DNA of 64,000 nucleotides from a virus. Positions 42,284-51,148 of the stretch are shown here, in pieces. Location of the stretch: positions 1 through 64,000 of the IMG/VR virus record IMGVR_UViG_3300023112_001138. The stretch is one strand, 5' to 3'. Made by a program: the position numbers and the translations under genes. The notes beneath the pieces were generated by a model. That model did no database searches and was not told the origin of the DNA. It was given only the letters and a program-made list of their open reading frames with translations. The first letter of the stretch is position 1. Every line of letters starts with the position of its first letter.

Positions 42284-44035
42284 ATGGGACATTTATTAAA
42301 CTCAGGTGAAGTCGGAAATATCGGACTTGAACACTTGAAACAAATAAGATCTAAAACTATTTCGAAGTGGAACAAAATTGGTTTCCTAGAAGGTTTAAAA
42401 GGTCACGTAAGAGAGAACATTGCTCAGTTATATGAAAACCAAGCATCGGCTCTTTTAAACGAATCTACGAGTTCAAACTCATCAGGTTCATTCGAAACAG
42501 TTGTTTTTCCAATTGTAAGGAGAGTATTCTCTAAATTATTGGCTAATGACATCGTTTCAGTACAAGCTATGAATATGCCGATTGGTAAATTATTCTTCTT
42601 TGTACCGAAAACAACTGGTAGGAATCATGCAGCCTTAAACGGACCAGCATTGTCAAATCAGGAATGTGTATTTTCAGCTTGTGGTGGTAACACACTATCA
42701 GTATTTCAAGAAAAGAATCTTTATGATATCTTTTATAATGATGGATTATTTGATGCGTCTAAAGGACAATCAACACTATTTTCGGATGGTGGAATTGATC
42801 CAGTTATCTTAAGTGCAAACGGAGAATCCGTTTCAACAATATTTGCTGATCAACCTTTAGCGGCTGATGGTAGTATGAGAAATTTAACTTTCTGTATTAC
42901 TGGATTTACTGGTACAGGTGCTGGTAGAATGGTTGGTGCAGATGGTAATGAAATGGATACTGAGGCTTTCTTAGCTTCATTACACATAGTAAATGGTTCT
43001 GACCCAATTATGGCTGGTGACGGTAGTGGTAATGTAGTTATTGCAGCCAATGCTAACGTACCATTTAGATTAGTAGCACAAAAATATGGAAAAGGTATTG
43101 TCGATTACGGTGATATTTGTACTCCAGCAGGTTGTTTACTAGTTGAAGTGGATCTTACAACACCAGCTTGTGTTAGTTGTAGTGCTAATACCTTCGATGG
43201 TTACATTGGTGGTAGTGACGCAACAACATCAGCGGCAACATTCAGTGTAAACTGGATGACATATGCATCTTTAGAATATGCAACTGAAATGGGTGAGGTA
43301 TCATTCGAACTTGATGAAGTTGTTGTTTCTGTAACAGAGAGAAAGTTGAGAGCAACTTGGTCTCCTGAACTAGCACAAGATGTTAGTGCATTCCATAACA
43401 TTGATGCTGAAGCTGAATTAACGGCTTTATTATCTGAACAAGTAGCAGCTGAAATCGACAGAGAGATTCTTAGAGATTTAAGAGTAGGTGCAGCTTGGCA
43501 ATTGAGATGGGATTACAATGGTTGGAAACGAACTGCTAGTGGTGGTTTCAACGCTTACACTCAAAAAGAGTGGAATCAAACGTTGATTACTAAAATTAAT
43601 CAGTTATCAGCTCAAATTCATAAATCAACTCTAAGGGGTGGTGCTAACTTCGTAGTAGTATCTTCTGAGATATCAGCTATTTTTGATGACTTAGAATACT
43701 TCCACGTATCAAATGCGGCTCCAGAGCAAGATCAATACAACATGGGTATTGAGAAAGTAGGTTCATTAGGAGGACGTTACACAGTGTATCGTGACCCTTA
43801 CGCACCAGCTAACTCAATAATTGTTGGACATAAAGGAAAATCGTTATTGGATACTGGGTACATTTATGCACCTTACGTACCATTACAATTGACTCCAACG
43901 TTACAAAACCCATTCAACTTCGCACCAACGAAGGGGATAATGACAAGATACGCTAAGAAAATGGTTAATAACCGTTTCTACGGAGCGTTGACTGTTGATG
44001 GTGTTGTTACATTTGACATCAATGAGTTGAGATAG
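42284..44035 (+). CDS. Major capsid protein, T4 gp23-like
   Basis: This 583-residue protein (T4 gp23 is 521) has the gp23 fold signature: FPIVRRVFSKLLANDIVSVQAM, MPIGKLFFF, and the C-terminal PYVPLQLTPTLQNPFNFAPTKGIMTRYAKKMV. LLNE|S at residues 58-61 corresponds in position to the T4 gp23 maturation site LTE|A at residue 65. This site is the best internal calibration for the leader sites in the window. A terminator follows. A large insert around residues 200-310 (Cys and Gly-rich) has no T4 counterpart that I see. Confidence 0.95.
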   Translation: MGHLLNSGEVGNIGLEHLKQIRSKTISKWNKIGFLEGLKGHVRENIAQLYENQASALLNESTSSNSSGSFETVVFPIVRRVFSKLLANDIVSVQAMNMPIGKLFFFVPKTTGRNHAALNGPALSNQECVFSACGGNTLSVFQEKNLYDIFYNDGLFDASKGQSTLFSDGGIDPVILSANGESVSTIFADQPLAADGSMRNLTFCITGFTGTGAGRMVGADGNEMDTEAFLASLHIVNGSDPIMAGDGSGNVVIAANANVPFRLVAQKYGKGIVDYGDICTPAGCLLVEVDLTTPACVSCSANTFDGYIGGSDATTSAATFSVNWMTYASLEYATEMGEVSFELDEVVVSVTERKLRATWSPELAQDVSAFHNIDAEAELTALLSEQVAAEIDREILRDLRVGAAWQLRWDYNGWKRTASGGFNAYTQKEWNQTLITKINQLSAQIHKSTLRGGANFVVVSSEISAIFDDLEYFHVSNAAPEQDQYNMGIEKVGSLGGRYTVYRDPYAPANSIIVGHKGKSLLDTGYIYAPYVPLQLTPTLQNPFNFAPTKGIMTRYAKKMVNNRFYGALTVDGVVTFDINELR

Positions 44036-44060
44036 TCTTAGTTAGATTATAAGTAACTTT

Positions 44061-44093
44061 AAAAGGGGTGGATTTATTTCTACCCCTTTTTTT
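44061..44093 (+). terminator. Intrinsic terminator after the capsid gene
   Basis: AAAAGGGGT (44061-44069) pairs with ACCCCTTTT (44082-44090), then T run. Closes the capsid transcript. Confidence 0.8.
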
Positions 44094-44103
44094 GTTTTAT
44101 AAG

Positions 44104-44111
44104 ATATTTAT
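44104..44111 (+). promoter_or_regulatory. ATATTTAT motif, candidate phage promoter element
   Basis: The octamer lies 18 nt before ATG at 44130. Confidence 0.45.
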
Positions 44112-44129
44112 TATTAAATTAGAACCAAT

Positions 44130-44942
44130 ATGAGGATTAAGAAAAAAGATGTGTTATTAGAAGCTCAATTAATAGATACTACTTCCGAATTTACCCCACA
44201 AGAAAAAAGATTGTTAAAAACATTAAAAAAGAAGTTTGGTAAGGGGGGTTATGACTCTGATTATGACAGATTTGTTGGTGCAGCATTTTTAATTGAGGAC
44301 ATGGGGATTCCTTATGATCAAGCATATGACTTATCTTTAACTCATTGGTGGCATGGAGATAAATTATATCAAGAAGTTGATCCAATCTATAAAAAAGAAG
44401 ATAGAGGGTGGCTTTATAGAAAATTAATACATCAGCTATTATCACCATATATAGAAGGTAGGGGTGAAACAATTGGCGATGCCACCATAACATGGGAAGA
44501 TCCTAACCATATAATTTCACAAAAAGATTTATTTACTGTTAAAGAAAGTGTTACATTATGGTCCGGAACTTTGGGGTTTACTTTATACATCCCTTTTAGG
44601 GGGAATATTTTGGGGATACCATCAAGTGACGTGATTCACGGCGTGAGGCACCGTTACGATATCTCAGATAAAAATACTCTGATGGTGTATATTAAATTTA
44701 TACCATACGATGAAAAAGGTCACCCTAAAATGGGTACACATGTTAAGTTTGATGTAAAATATGTTGTTGGGGATTCCACGATGAGGCATGAAAATAATAA
44801 TGAAAAAAATATGATGAGTTTTGATATTCCTATTCCCTCCCCATTAGATAAAGATAATATGTATAAAATTTTTACTGACTCTTTAAAGGATGTATTGGAG
44901 AAAATAGAAAGTATGACTTTTACTTTAAACCCACCTGAATAA
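44130..44942 (+). CDS. Unknown protein with VLLE|A leader
   Basis: This 270-residue protein starts MRIKKKDVLLE|A. A helical N-terminal domain (QEKRLLKTLKKKFGKGGYDSDYDRFVGAAFLIEDM, WWHGDKLYQE) is followed by a beta-rich C-terminal domain. No family recognised. It is the last plus-strand gene and the only leader gene after the capsid. It ends 5 nt before the stop of the convergent minus-strand gene. Confidence 0.65.
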   Translation: MRIKKKDVLLEAQLIDTTSEFTPQEKRLLKTLKKKFGKGGYDSDYDRFVGAAFLIEDMGIPYDQAYDLSLTHWWHGDKLYQEVDPIYKKEDRGWLYRKLIHQLLSPYIEGRGETIGDATITWEDPNHIISQKDLFTVKESVTLWSGTLGFTLYIPFRGNILGIPSSDVIHGVRHRYDISDKNTLMVYIKFIPYDEKGHPKMGTHVKFDVKYVVGDSTMRHENNNEKNMMSFDIPIPSPLDKDNMYKIFTDSLKDVLEKIESMTFTLNPPE

Positions 44943-44947
44943 CCAAC

Positions 44948-46378
44948 TTAATGTAATTGATCCACTTGGTTAACTATATTAAATTTAATGGCGTCTGTGA
45001 GTGTTTTAACTTGTAAATTAGAGGTTAACTTGATATCTATATGGTATTCGTTAGGTATCATCCAAGAAGTGTCTAAAACGAAGTAATTTTTAAGATAAGC
45101 CCTATTAATATCTTCCCACTCAATAACGTTAACTTGTGTGTTCCCTTCCCTCACCCATAACCTATATTGTAAACCATCAATAACTTCACTTTGATTAATG
45201 GTGAATGGTATTCTTGCTGAAACTAATATTTTTCTTTTGTCTCCTCTTTTAATCTTTTCGTCCCTTTTAACACCACTTAATGATATTGCGTATTCTATTG
45301 GTAGTGATTCATTATCACCGATATTGTAATAATCAGTGTCATCCTTAATTTCAAACTCTAATGATACATTTGGTCGATTAACCCCCCCTATATTAATATC
45401 ACCCCAAGTATCCATAAATAAACAACCATCCTCTTGCGTTATTGGAACAAATACTTCAGCATAATAAATACCTGTGGTTACATGTACTGTTTGTGCGGTT
45501 GTTATTGATGAAAATACGTTACCAGATTCATCATAAATGGTAACACTAGGATTATTATCGAGATTAGTTGGTTCACCACCTAAATTACTATAAAGGTATA
45601 ACTTATTTGTTTTACCCCTATAAAAGTTTTTTCTATCATCTATAACCGTATCGTTATAAGTAGTTTCTAAAAATGGTTCGTAATACGTTTGGGTATGTCT
45701 ACTGAAAAACCCAACGAATTGTGCGGGATTTTTAATAAGTATTTCTAAATCTCTCTCAAATGCGATACCATAACCATAATTTGTTGTCCCACCAGTAATT
45801 AAACTATTAACCTCATCGGACATATCCATTTCAATATTTTCATTACCTTTATCAAAATGTTGTGTGGTTATCGTAATTGCTGATGGTGACCCCGAATAAA
45901 CACCTCCACTATCCCAAGGAGTTGTTGTTGTCGCATTTAACCAATTACTAGCACCTTCAACAAAAGTTATGTTATCTGAAGATTCAACTACACCCCTATC
46001 TTTATCTCCCGATTTAAATATTCTTTGGTAATCGTATCCACATCCCTCATCCCATGATTTATTAACTCTAAATAATACCAGATCAAATGAGAAAGTTCTT
46101 CGTTTACTATCTAATAATTCTTGTGCTTGTAGATCCGCATCAAAAAAAGAACTATTACACATTTTAAGTGTGTGAACCACATTAGATAAATCACCTAGCT
46201 CACCATTATTATATTGTGTTTGTAATGTATCAATATCGAAATATAATAAATGTCTAGTATAATTAGTGGCCGATTCACTTCCACCATAATATAATTCAGT
46301 GATAGGGTTTCTACCAGTATTAATAATAGTATCCTTAATTAATGTGTTGTTTTTATCTATGTATGTTCTAGTTACCAT
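44948..46378 (-). CDS. Probable tail or baseplate structural protein
   Basis: This 476-residue protein is beta-rich with many Thr, Asn, Tyr and Gly, features of DNRLRE-like or fibre-type virion proteins (RHLLYFDIDTLQTQY, FVEGASNWLNATTTTPWDSGGVYSG). The C-terminal third looks like an immunoglobulin-like or carbohydrate-binding domain (KRKILVSARIPFTINQSEVIDG). It is the last gene of a minus-strand operon with the baseplate hub. Exact function unknown. An ATATTTAT motif lies 8 nt upstream. Confidence 0.6.
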   Translation of the reverse strand: MVTRTYIDKNNTLIKDTIINTGRNPITELYYGGSESATNYTRHLLYFDIDTLQTQYNNGELGDLSNVVHTLKMCNSSFFDADLQAQELLDSKRRTFSFDLVLFRVNKSWDEGCGYDYQRIFKSGDKDRGVVESSDNITFVEGASNWLNATTTTPWDSGGVYSGSPSAITITTQHFDKGNENIEMDMSDEVNSLITGGTTNYGYGIAFERDLEILIKNPAQFVGFFSRHTQTYYEPFLETTYNDTVIDDRKNFYRGKTNKLYLYSNLGGEPTNLDNNPSVTIYDESGNVFSSITTAQTVHVTTGIYYAEVFVPITQEDGCLFMDTWGDINIGGVNRPNVSLEFEIKDDTDYYNIGDNESLPIEYAISLSGVKRDEKIKRGDKRKILVSARIPFTINQSEVIDGLQYRLWVREGNTQVNVIEWEDINRAYLKNYFVLDTSWMIPNEYHIDIKLTSNLQVKTLTDAIKFNIVNQVDQLH

Positions 46379-46386
46379 TTTTATAT

Positions 46387-46394
46387 ATAAATAT
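46387..46394 (-). promoter_or_regulatory. ATATTTAT motif on the minus strand
   Basis: On the minus strand the octamer lies 8 nt before the start at 46378, keeping orientation relative to the gene. Confidence 0.35.
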
Positions 46395-46395
46395 A

Positions 46396-47733
46396 CTAAT
46401 TACTGTTAATGTTTTTATTTAATATACTATCTAAGTCAAAATTTAAAACATTTATCTTATTAGGTAAATCTGTGGAAGGCATACCATGATAATTATGTAT
46501 ATGTAATGATACATATCTTTTCATTAATTCTAAAAATTCTACTAGTTTATCCCCATACACTAAGGGGTGAGCTTCATTATTTATTTTTTCTTGAACTTCA
46601 TCAGTAATTAAACTTTCTGGATTAGTTAAATCAAACGTATGGTTACCATCGTGACTTATTAAATTAATTTTACTAGCTACCACATTCAATACACTAGATT
46701 TTTTATCTTTATCTGGTATTAATTTAATAACTTTAATGGTTTTTTTAACTTCTTTTTTTGCGCCTTTAAAAAATGCGACTTGATTTAAAACTCCTTCGTC
46801 ACCCCCATAATTCTTCAACACTTCATTAGCGTTAGATTTTAGTTTCCATTTTCCAGTTTTATATGGTAATATCCAAGCATAAGCAGCAATTAACGCTGCC
46901 TCTCTATTGGGGAAGGTGGTGGGTGTCATTGATGCAATATTCACCTTTGTTGTTATATCTGTAACCTTTATTTCTACAATAGTATCCCCAACATTTAAAA
47001 TATATTCGTTAGGTGTTAAATCCCCAGCTAATGTATTTGGGTCAGTTCCTTGTGTTTGTGTATTAATTTTAACATTTATTAATGTTTTTGCATCATCATA
47101 TACGTAATTAGTTATTACTTTTTCCTCTGTTGTCCTTTTTAATTGTTCACCACCATATTTAAGTTGTATATACCCAAGATCTTTATTATTAAATTCATTT
47201 CTTTCGGGCGTATCTATAAATTTACCAGCTCTTATCCATATTTCACCATTCTCATTTTGTTCCCCCTTATCTTTAAAAATTATATCAGCATTATTTCTAC
47301 CTTGTAAACTTATGTCTAATTTATCTGGATATGACCCCTTAAAATCCTTACCTACGGGATTACTTAATTTTAGTTGCCCGTCTGCCATTAATGACCTAGC
47401 ACTTTTTTTAGGGTCAAAATTTAATTTAGTTATTTCAGATACAACAGGTCCAATCCAGAATCTTTGGGTTTGGTATTCTGCATACTTTGCAATGTGTCTA
47501 CTCTCGTATTGGAAAAGGAAAACTATCTCACCTTCTTTTGGTAATATATTTAAGTATTTTGGTAGTAGGGGTACACAATATGGTAAATTTGCATCGGACA
47601 CATCTTTATCTATCCCTTCTATTCTACATTGTATTCTTCCAGTTCTTTTCGAGTCTACCGCACTAATAACCTCACCAACCCTTATCATTGGTATAGTTTT
47701 ATTATCTCTACTATCTTTATATCTATCTCCCAT
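46396..47733 (-). CDS. Baseplate hub protein with gp5/VgrG-type OB domain
   Basis: This 445-residue protein opens with an OB-fold typical of gp5-type hub proteins: MIRVGEVISAVDSKRTGRIQ...LPYCVPLLPKYLNILPKEGEIVFLF. A mixed central part follows (Asn/Gly, DIIFKDKGEQNENGEIWIRAG). Residues about 330-400 are charged. It ends with a short helix. No lysozyme domain is seen, unlike T4 gp5; the SleB-like protein at 15405 could supply that activity. Hub assignment is from the OB fold and context. Confidence 0.72.
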   Translation of the reverse strand: MGDRYKDSRDNKTIPMIRVGEVISAVDSKRTGRIQCRIEGIDKDVSDANLPYCVPLLPKYLNILPKEGEIVFLFQYESRHIAKYAEYQTQRFWIGPVVSEITKLNFDPKKSARSLMADGQLKLSNPVGKDFKGSYPDKLDISLQGRNNADIIFKDKGEQNENGEIWIRAGKFIDTPERNEFNNKDLGYIQLKYGGEQLKRTTEEKVITNYVYDDAKTLINVKINTQTQGTDPNTLAGDLTPNEYILNVGDTIVEIKVTDITTKVNIASMTPTTFPNREAALIAAYAWILPYKTGKWKLKSNANEVLKNYGGDEGVLNQVAFFKGAKKEVKKTIKVIKLIPDKDKKSSVLNVVASKINLISHDGNHTFDLTNPESLITDEVQEKINNEAHPLVYGDKLVEFLELMKRYVSLHIHNYHGMPSTDLPNKINVLNFDLDSILNKNINSN

Positions 47734-47931
47734 TTATTCTATACCTTTATGTCGTTTGTTTAATATTGTATTCCCTAAATAATATTCTTTTTCTATATCC
47801 ATTAAATTTTCTAAAAGGGTATCTATTTTATTTTTAAGGGCAATATGACCATGTTTTAAAGATTCTAATTCTTCTTTTATTTTTTTATTAGATTTATTAC
47901 CCCAATCCATATGCTCTACTTTAATATCCAT
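47734..47931 (-). CDS. Small coiled-coil protein
   Basis: This 65-residue protein is one long helix (KIKEELESLKHGHIALKNKIDTLLENLMDIEK). It lies tightly between baseplate genes; its first base overlaps the last base of the upstream gene's stop codon (at 47931). It is probably a small structural or chaperone protein. Confidence 0.6.
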   Translation of the reverse strand: MDIKVEHMDWGNKSNKKIKEELESLKHGHIALKNKIDTLLENLMDIEKEYYLGNTILNKRHKGIE

Positions 47932-48335
47932 TACCTTATAATACCGTAACCTTTTATTGTCGCAAAAGGTGGTGTATCATTAACACCGATTCCTATTGGT
48001 GGTGATTGACCTGGAACACCTGCATAAACAGTAACTTGAAGCGCATTGGGTGGGATCACTATATCTACTTTTGCGTTGGCAATTAATTCATTTAATATTG
48101 CTTCTACCCTAATTCTTTCCATCCTTAAATCTTCTTCTGATGGTACATTAGGAACACCCGCTTGAGTTTTTCTAGTTTTAATCTCATTATACACTCTCGA
48201 TGGACTAATACCAGTTTTATTAATTGGGACACCCTTCCGTATAATTTCTTTATTTATAGGTATAGGTGGCGTGTATAGTGTCATTAACCCCTTAAAAAAT
48301 CCAAGTACTGTTTTTATACTTTGTATTGCTGCCAT
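47931..48335 (-). CDS. Small baseplate-region protein
   Basis: This 134-residue protein has a helical N-terminus (IQSIKTVLGFFKGLMTLYTPP), then helices and a Gly/Pro-rich C-terminus (TVYAGVPGQSPPIGIGVNDTPP). No family recognised. Operonic with the hub. Confidence 0.6.
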   Translation of the reverse strand: MAAIQSIKTVLGFFKGLMTLYTPPIPINKEIIRKGVPINKTGISPSRVYNEIKTRKTQAGVPNVPSEEDLRMERIRVEAILNELIANAKVDIVIPPNALQVTVYAGVPGQSPPIGIGVNDTPPFATIKGYGIIR

Positions 48336-48347
48336 AATTTCATATTT

Positions 48348-49985
48348 TTAATCACAAAATTTACCATCTTTAGTTTCACCCTTTTTAGAATTACCTAAAC
48401 CACCTGCTGGGACTGGTAAATTAACTTTATTTAGTGCGGTTCCTACTTTACCCGCAGCATCTTTTACGTTACCCATCGCTTTAGTTATTTTATCTTTAGT
48501 TTCCTCCCTTATATTAACATTAACTAATAAACTTTCCAAGGTTAACTTCTGAATTTTTAATTTCTCTTGTATAATCCATTTTAATGCACATATTATTATA
48601 GGTTTTAAATTTTTTAAAATAAAAGGGATCAAAAGTTCATATATTAGTTTTCTTAATAGTTCACCTAATATGTTACCGATAATACACGCATTAAACTTTA
48701 AAAATTCCCCAGTAGAGGCGTATCTACTTTTATTTTCAACTAAGTACCCCATCATAATTATAGGTACGTTAACCTTGGGTGATAGTGTTAATTTAGTTGT
48801 CACAATAGATAAACTATTTAAAAAATTACCAATAAAATCTCTTCTTGCCTTATCTACATCTCCAGAATTAACATTATTAGCGCTTTGTTCTGACATACTC
48901 CTCATAGACTTATCTATTTCTCCGGCCTTTTCAGAATTACTCATATTAGGGTCACTTAATTTTTCATTTAATTCTGTTAATGATTCTATACTAACTGATG
49001 CCGTTTTTTTACTACAACATTCAGTAAATGGTCTAACACCCTTTTTATTGTTTCTTACTGCCTCCTTTATATTTTTTAGTTCCGGGGTAGAGAATTCAAA
49101 AAATGAATCATCTACCACCACGTCTGCATCGTCAAGACCGTTATCTATCATTTTTTCCAAACCTTTCTCAAACTCAATTTTTTTAGTAACACACGCAGTG
49201 GACATGTCTACGTTACTAGTTATTGATCCATATAGTAAATCTATGGTTGCAGGAATAACTTTCGATATATCAAAGGGTGGGAACTGACTAGTTATATATT
49301 CATTAGTAAATGTGGTTAAAGACTTTCCACTATATGAGGGGTTAATTTTAATATTAAAAACATTATTTCTGGGGTCTTCGTTTTGTTGGGCTCCGGGGCT
49401 ATTGGTAGAAACATTTGCGGCTTGTTCAATAAATGTAACATCTACTATTGGGTTGTTACTTTTTGGGTCTTCCCATGTGGAAGATGTACCAGCATTTTGG
49501 ATTCTGTCATATAGAAATCTGTTCATATCATCTCCACCATCATATAAAAATTGACCCGCTATTGAGCTTGGTGCGGTTTTAAACATACAATCTCTATCTA
49601 TTTGTTCTAATTCTACATTAAACCCAACATCAAATAACCAACTAGGTATTTTAGGATTTATCTTACAAGTGTAACATTTTTTTATTGCTTCTTTTATAAT
49701 GTCCCCCAATCTTTCTAGTAGAGGTTGTAAATTATTAACTAACCAATCAACAATCAATGCTCTTATCTCATCTATTTTTAAATTACCTAAAACGGCCATA
49801 ATATCCCTAAGAAAATTAATAACCGCAAAATTTACATTAATAGATGGTAATGATGTATCAATATTTAAAAAAGGTGGTCCAGCACAAAAAGATTTGATGC
49901 CTTTTATTTGATCCAGAACTTCTTGTTTTGCTTTACGAATATCTTCTATAGTATCGCATATTCTATTTTGTTCTCCGTCACCCAT
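48348..49985 (-). CDS. Large tail or baseplate-associated protein
   Basis: This 545-residue protein starts MGDGEQNRICDTIEDIRKA and has Cys-rich patches, long helices and hydrophobic amphipathic segments (FLRDIMAVLGN, IIGNILGELLRKLIYELLIPFILKNLKPIIICALKWII) in the last third. This could be a membrane-active or hub-associated protein such as a gp29/gp27-like piece. I cannot assign a T4 homologue. The last 50 residues are Gly/Lys-rich. Confidence 0.55.
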   Translation of the reverse strand: MGDGEQNRICDTIEDIRKAKQEVLDQIKGIKSFCAGPPFLNIDTSLPSINVNFAVINFLRDIMAVLGNLKIDEIRALIVDWLVNNLQPLLERLGDIIKEAIKKCYTCKINPKIPSWLFDVGFNVELEQIDRDCMFKTAPSSIAGQFLYDGGDDMNRFLYDRIQNAGTSSTWEDPKSNNPIVDVTFIEQAANVSTNSPGAQQNEDPRNNVFNIKINPSYSGKSLTTFTNEYITSQFPPFDISKVIPATIDLLYGSITSNVDMSTACVTKKIEFEKGLEKMIDNGLDDADVVVDDSFFEFSTPELKNIKEAVRNNKKGVRPFTECCSKKTASVSIESLTELNEKLSDPNMSNSEKAGEIDKSMRSMSEQSANNVNSGDVDKARRDFIGNFLNSLSIVTTKLTLSPKVNVPIIMMGYLVENKSRYASTGEFLKFNACIIGNILGELLRKLIYELLIPFILKNLKPIIICALKWIIQEKLKIQKLTLESLLVNVNIREETKDKITKAMGNVKDAAGKVGTALNKVNLPVPAGGLGNSKKGETKDGKFCD

Positions 49986-50369
49986 TTAATCTAAATCATA
50001 TTCTATATTATCTCTTGATTGTTTTTCATTAAATAACTCTCTTAATGCGTCTTTGTCTTTATCTGAAAATGATTTATCACTAACATTTTCATCGTTAGAT
50101 GACCTATTATCTGATACTATTTGACTTTGTAACTTTGCTAGTGATAATTTCTTATCAATAGTAGAATCAATTAATTTTAATGTATCATTATTAACCTTCC
50201 CAATCATAGATTCATCGTTAACGTCATCTATATCTACTCTATTTTTTCTTTCATTTAATTCTTTACGAGCACTATTCATCATATTACTACAATCATTATA
50301 AATTTCTTGCATAAATTCACGCAAACTATCCTTATCTAAATGTATCTTAGTTTTTTTTGGTCTCGCCAT
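49986..50369 (-). CDS. Hypothetical protein upstream of tail genes
   Basis: This 127-residue protein has a basic start (MARPKKTKIHLDKDSLREF) and is charged and helical, with an acidic C-terminus. Its size and composition resemble small terminase or regulatory subunits but nothing is specific. It has a good SD (AAAGGA) and a motif upstream, rare features here. It starts the minus-strand tail operon. Confidence 0.6.
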   Translation of the reverse strand: MARPKKTKIHLDKDSLREFMQEIYNDCSNMMNSARKELNERKNRVDIDDVNDESMIGKVNNDTLKLIDSTIDKKLSLAKLQSQIVSDNRSSNDENVSDKSFSDKDKDALRELFNEKQSRDNIEYDLD

Positions 50370-50384
50370 AGGTTCCTTTTTACT

Positions 50385-50392
50385 ATAAATAT
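50385..50392 (-). promoter_or_regulatory. ATATTTAT motif on the minus strand
   Basis: On the minus strand the octamer lies 15 nt before the start at 50369, with AAAAAGGA between them acting as RBS. Confidence 0.5.
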
Positions 50393-50407
50393 CAAAGATT
50401 AATATTT

Positions 50408-51148
50408 TTATAAAGATCCTTGATCTATCTTAATATTCTTTAACGCAGTATATATTTTTTTAAATCTCCTCATTGATACCCTAATATCTTTAGTAGATAA
50501 CCCAGATATCTCCCTTATATAGGACAATATTAAATTTTTGTTATATTTATTCCCACTTTCTACCTGCTCAAATATAGTTTCCCAGTCTTCTAACACTACA
50601 ATTAATGCATTACCTACACGCTTTTCATTTTCAGTAATTTTTAACCCAGATAATTCTTCTTTAATGTTAGAGGATATTTCTAATATGAAAACATCTAGCG
50701 GTGTTTTATCTTCATCTTCTAAGTTATATATATAATCATCCATCTTCTCCACTGTTGAGTACATGTCTTCGTATGATAAATCAGATTTCATCTTTTTATC
50801 GGATTTTAATAATTGACCCAATAGATAATTTTTACAAATGGTACCAAAATAGGAGTATGCTTTTTTATTTTTAGATGGTTGAAACTTTTCCATCTTTGTG
50901 GCTAAAAAAGAAAGGGTGTCGGAATGAATATCTTCATAAGTGTAATCTTTCCTATATAATTTATACCGCCTAATGATTGACTCAATCATCTTATTTAGTG
51001 GTGCCTTTAAAAATGTATTATATATTTTATTTCTTTCTTCGTAATCGTCAGAGGTTAAAAATTCAACAACAGCTTTTTCTTGTTCAGGGCCAAAGTATAA
51101 ATTAGTTGTCCTTTTTCTACCCCTCTTGTTGGTGGGTTTTTCGGACAT
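50408..51148 (-). CDS. Late-transcription sigma-like factor, T4 gp55-like
   Basis: This 246-residue protein (T4 gp55 is 185) is helical with a sigma70 region 2-like pattern: YFGPEQEKAVVEFL, LYRKDYTYEDIHSDTLSFLATKMEKFQPSKNKKAYSYFGTICKNYLLGQLL. This is the layout of gp55-like factors in marine T4-like phages. It would direct host RNA polymerase to late promoters. In this window the candidate target is the ATATTTAT motif upstream of many late genes. No gp33-type coactivator was recognised. Confidence 0.8.
   Translation of the reverse strand: MSEKPTNKRGRKRTTNLYFGPEQEKAVVEFLTSDDYEERNKIYNTFLKAPLNKMIESIIRRYKLYRKDYTYEDIHSDTLSFLATKMEKFQPSKNKKAYSYFGTICKNYLLGQLLKSDKKMKSDLSYEDMYSTVEKMDDYIYNLEDEDKTPLDVFILEISSNIKEELSGLKITENEKRVGNALIVVLEDWETIFEQVESGNKYNKNLILSYIREISGLSTKDIRVSMRRFKKIYTALKNIKIDQGSL

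Noticed and set aside
48670-49287. Plus-strand 205-residue frame opposite the tail-region gene
   Set aside because: The minus-strand gene fits the operon and gene spacing; the plus frame has no motif and overlaps it fully.
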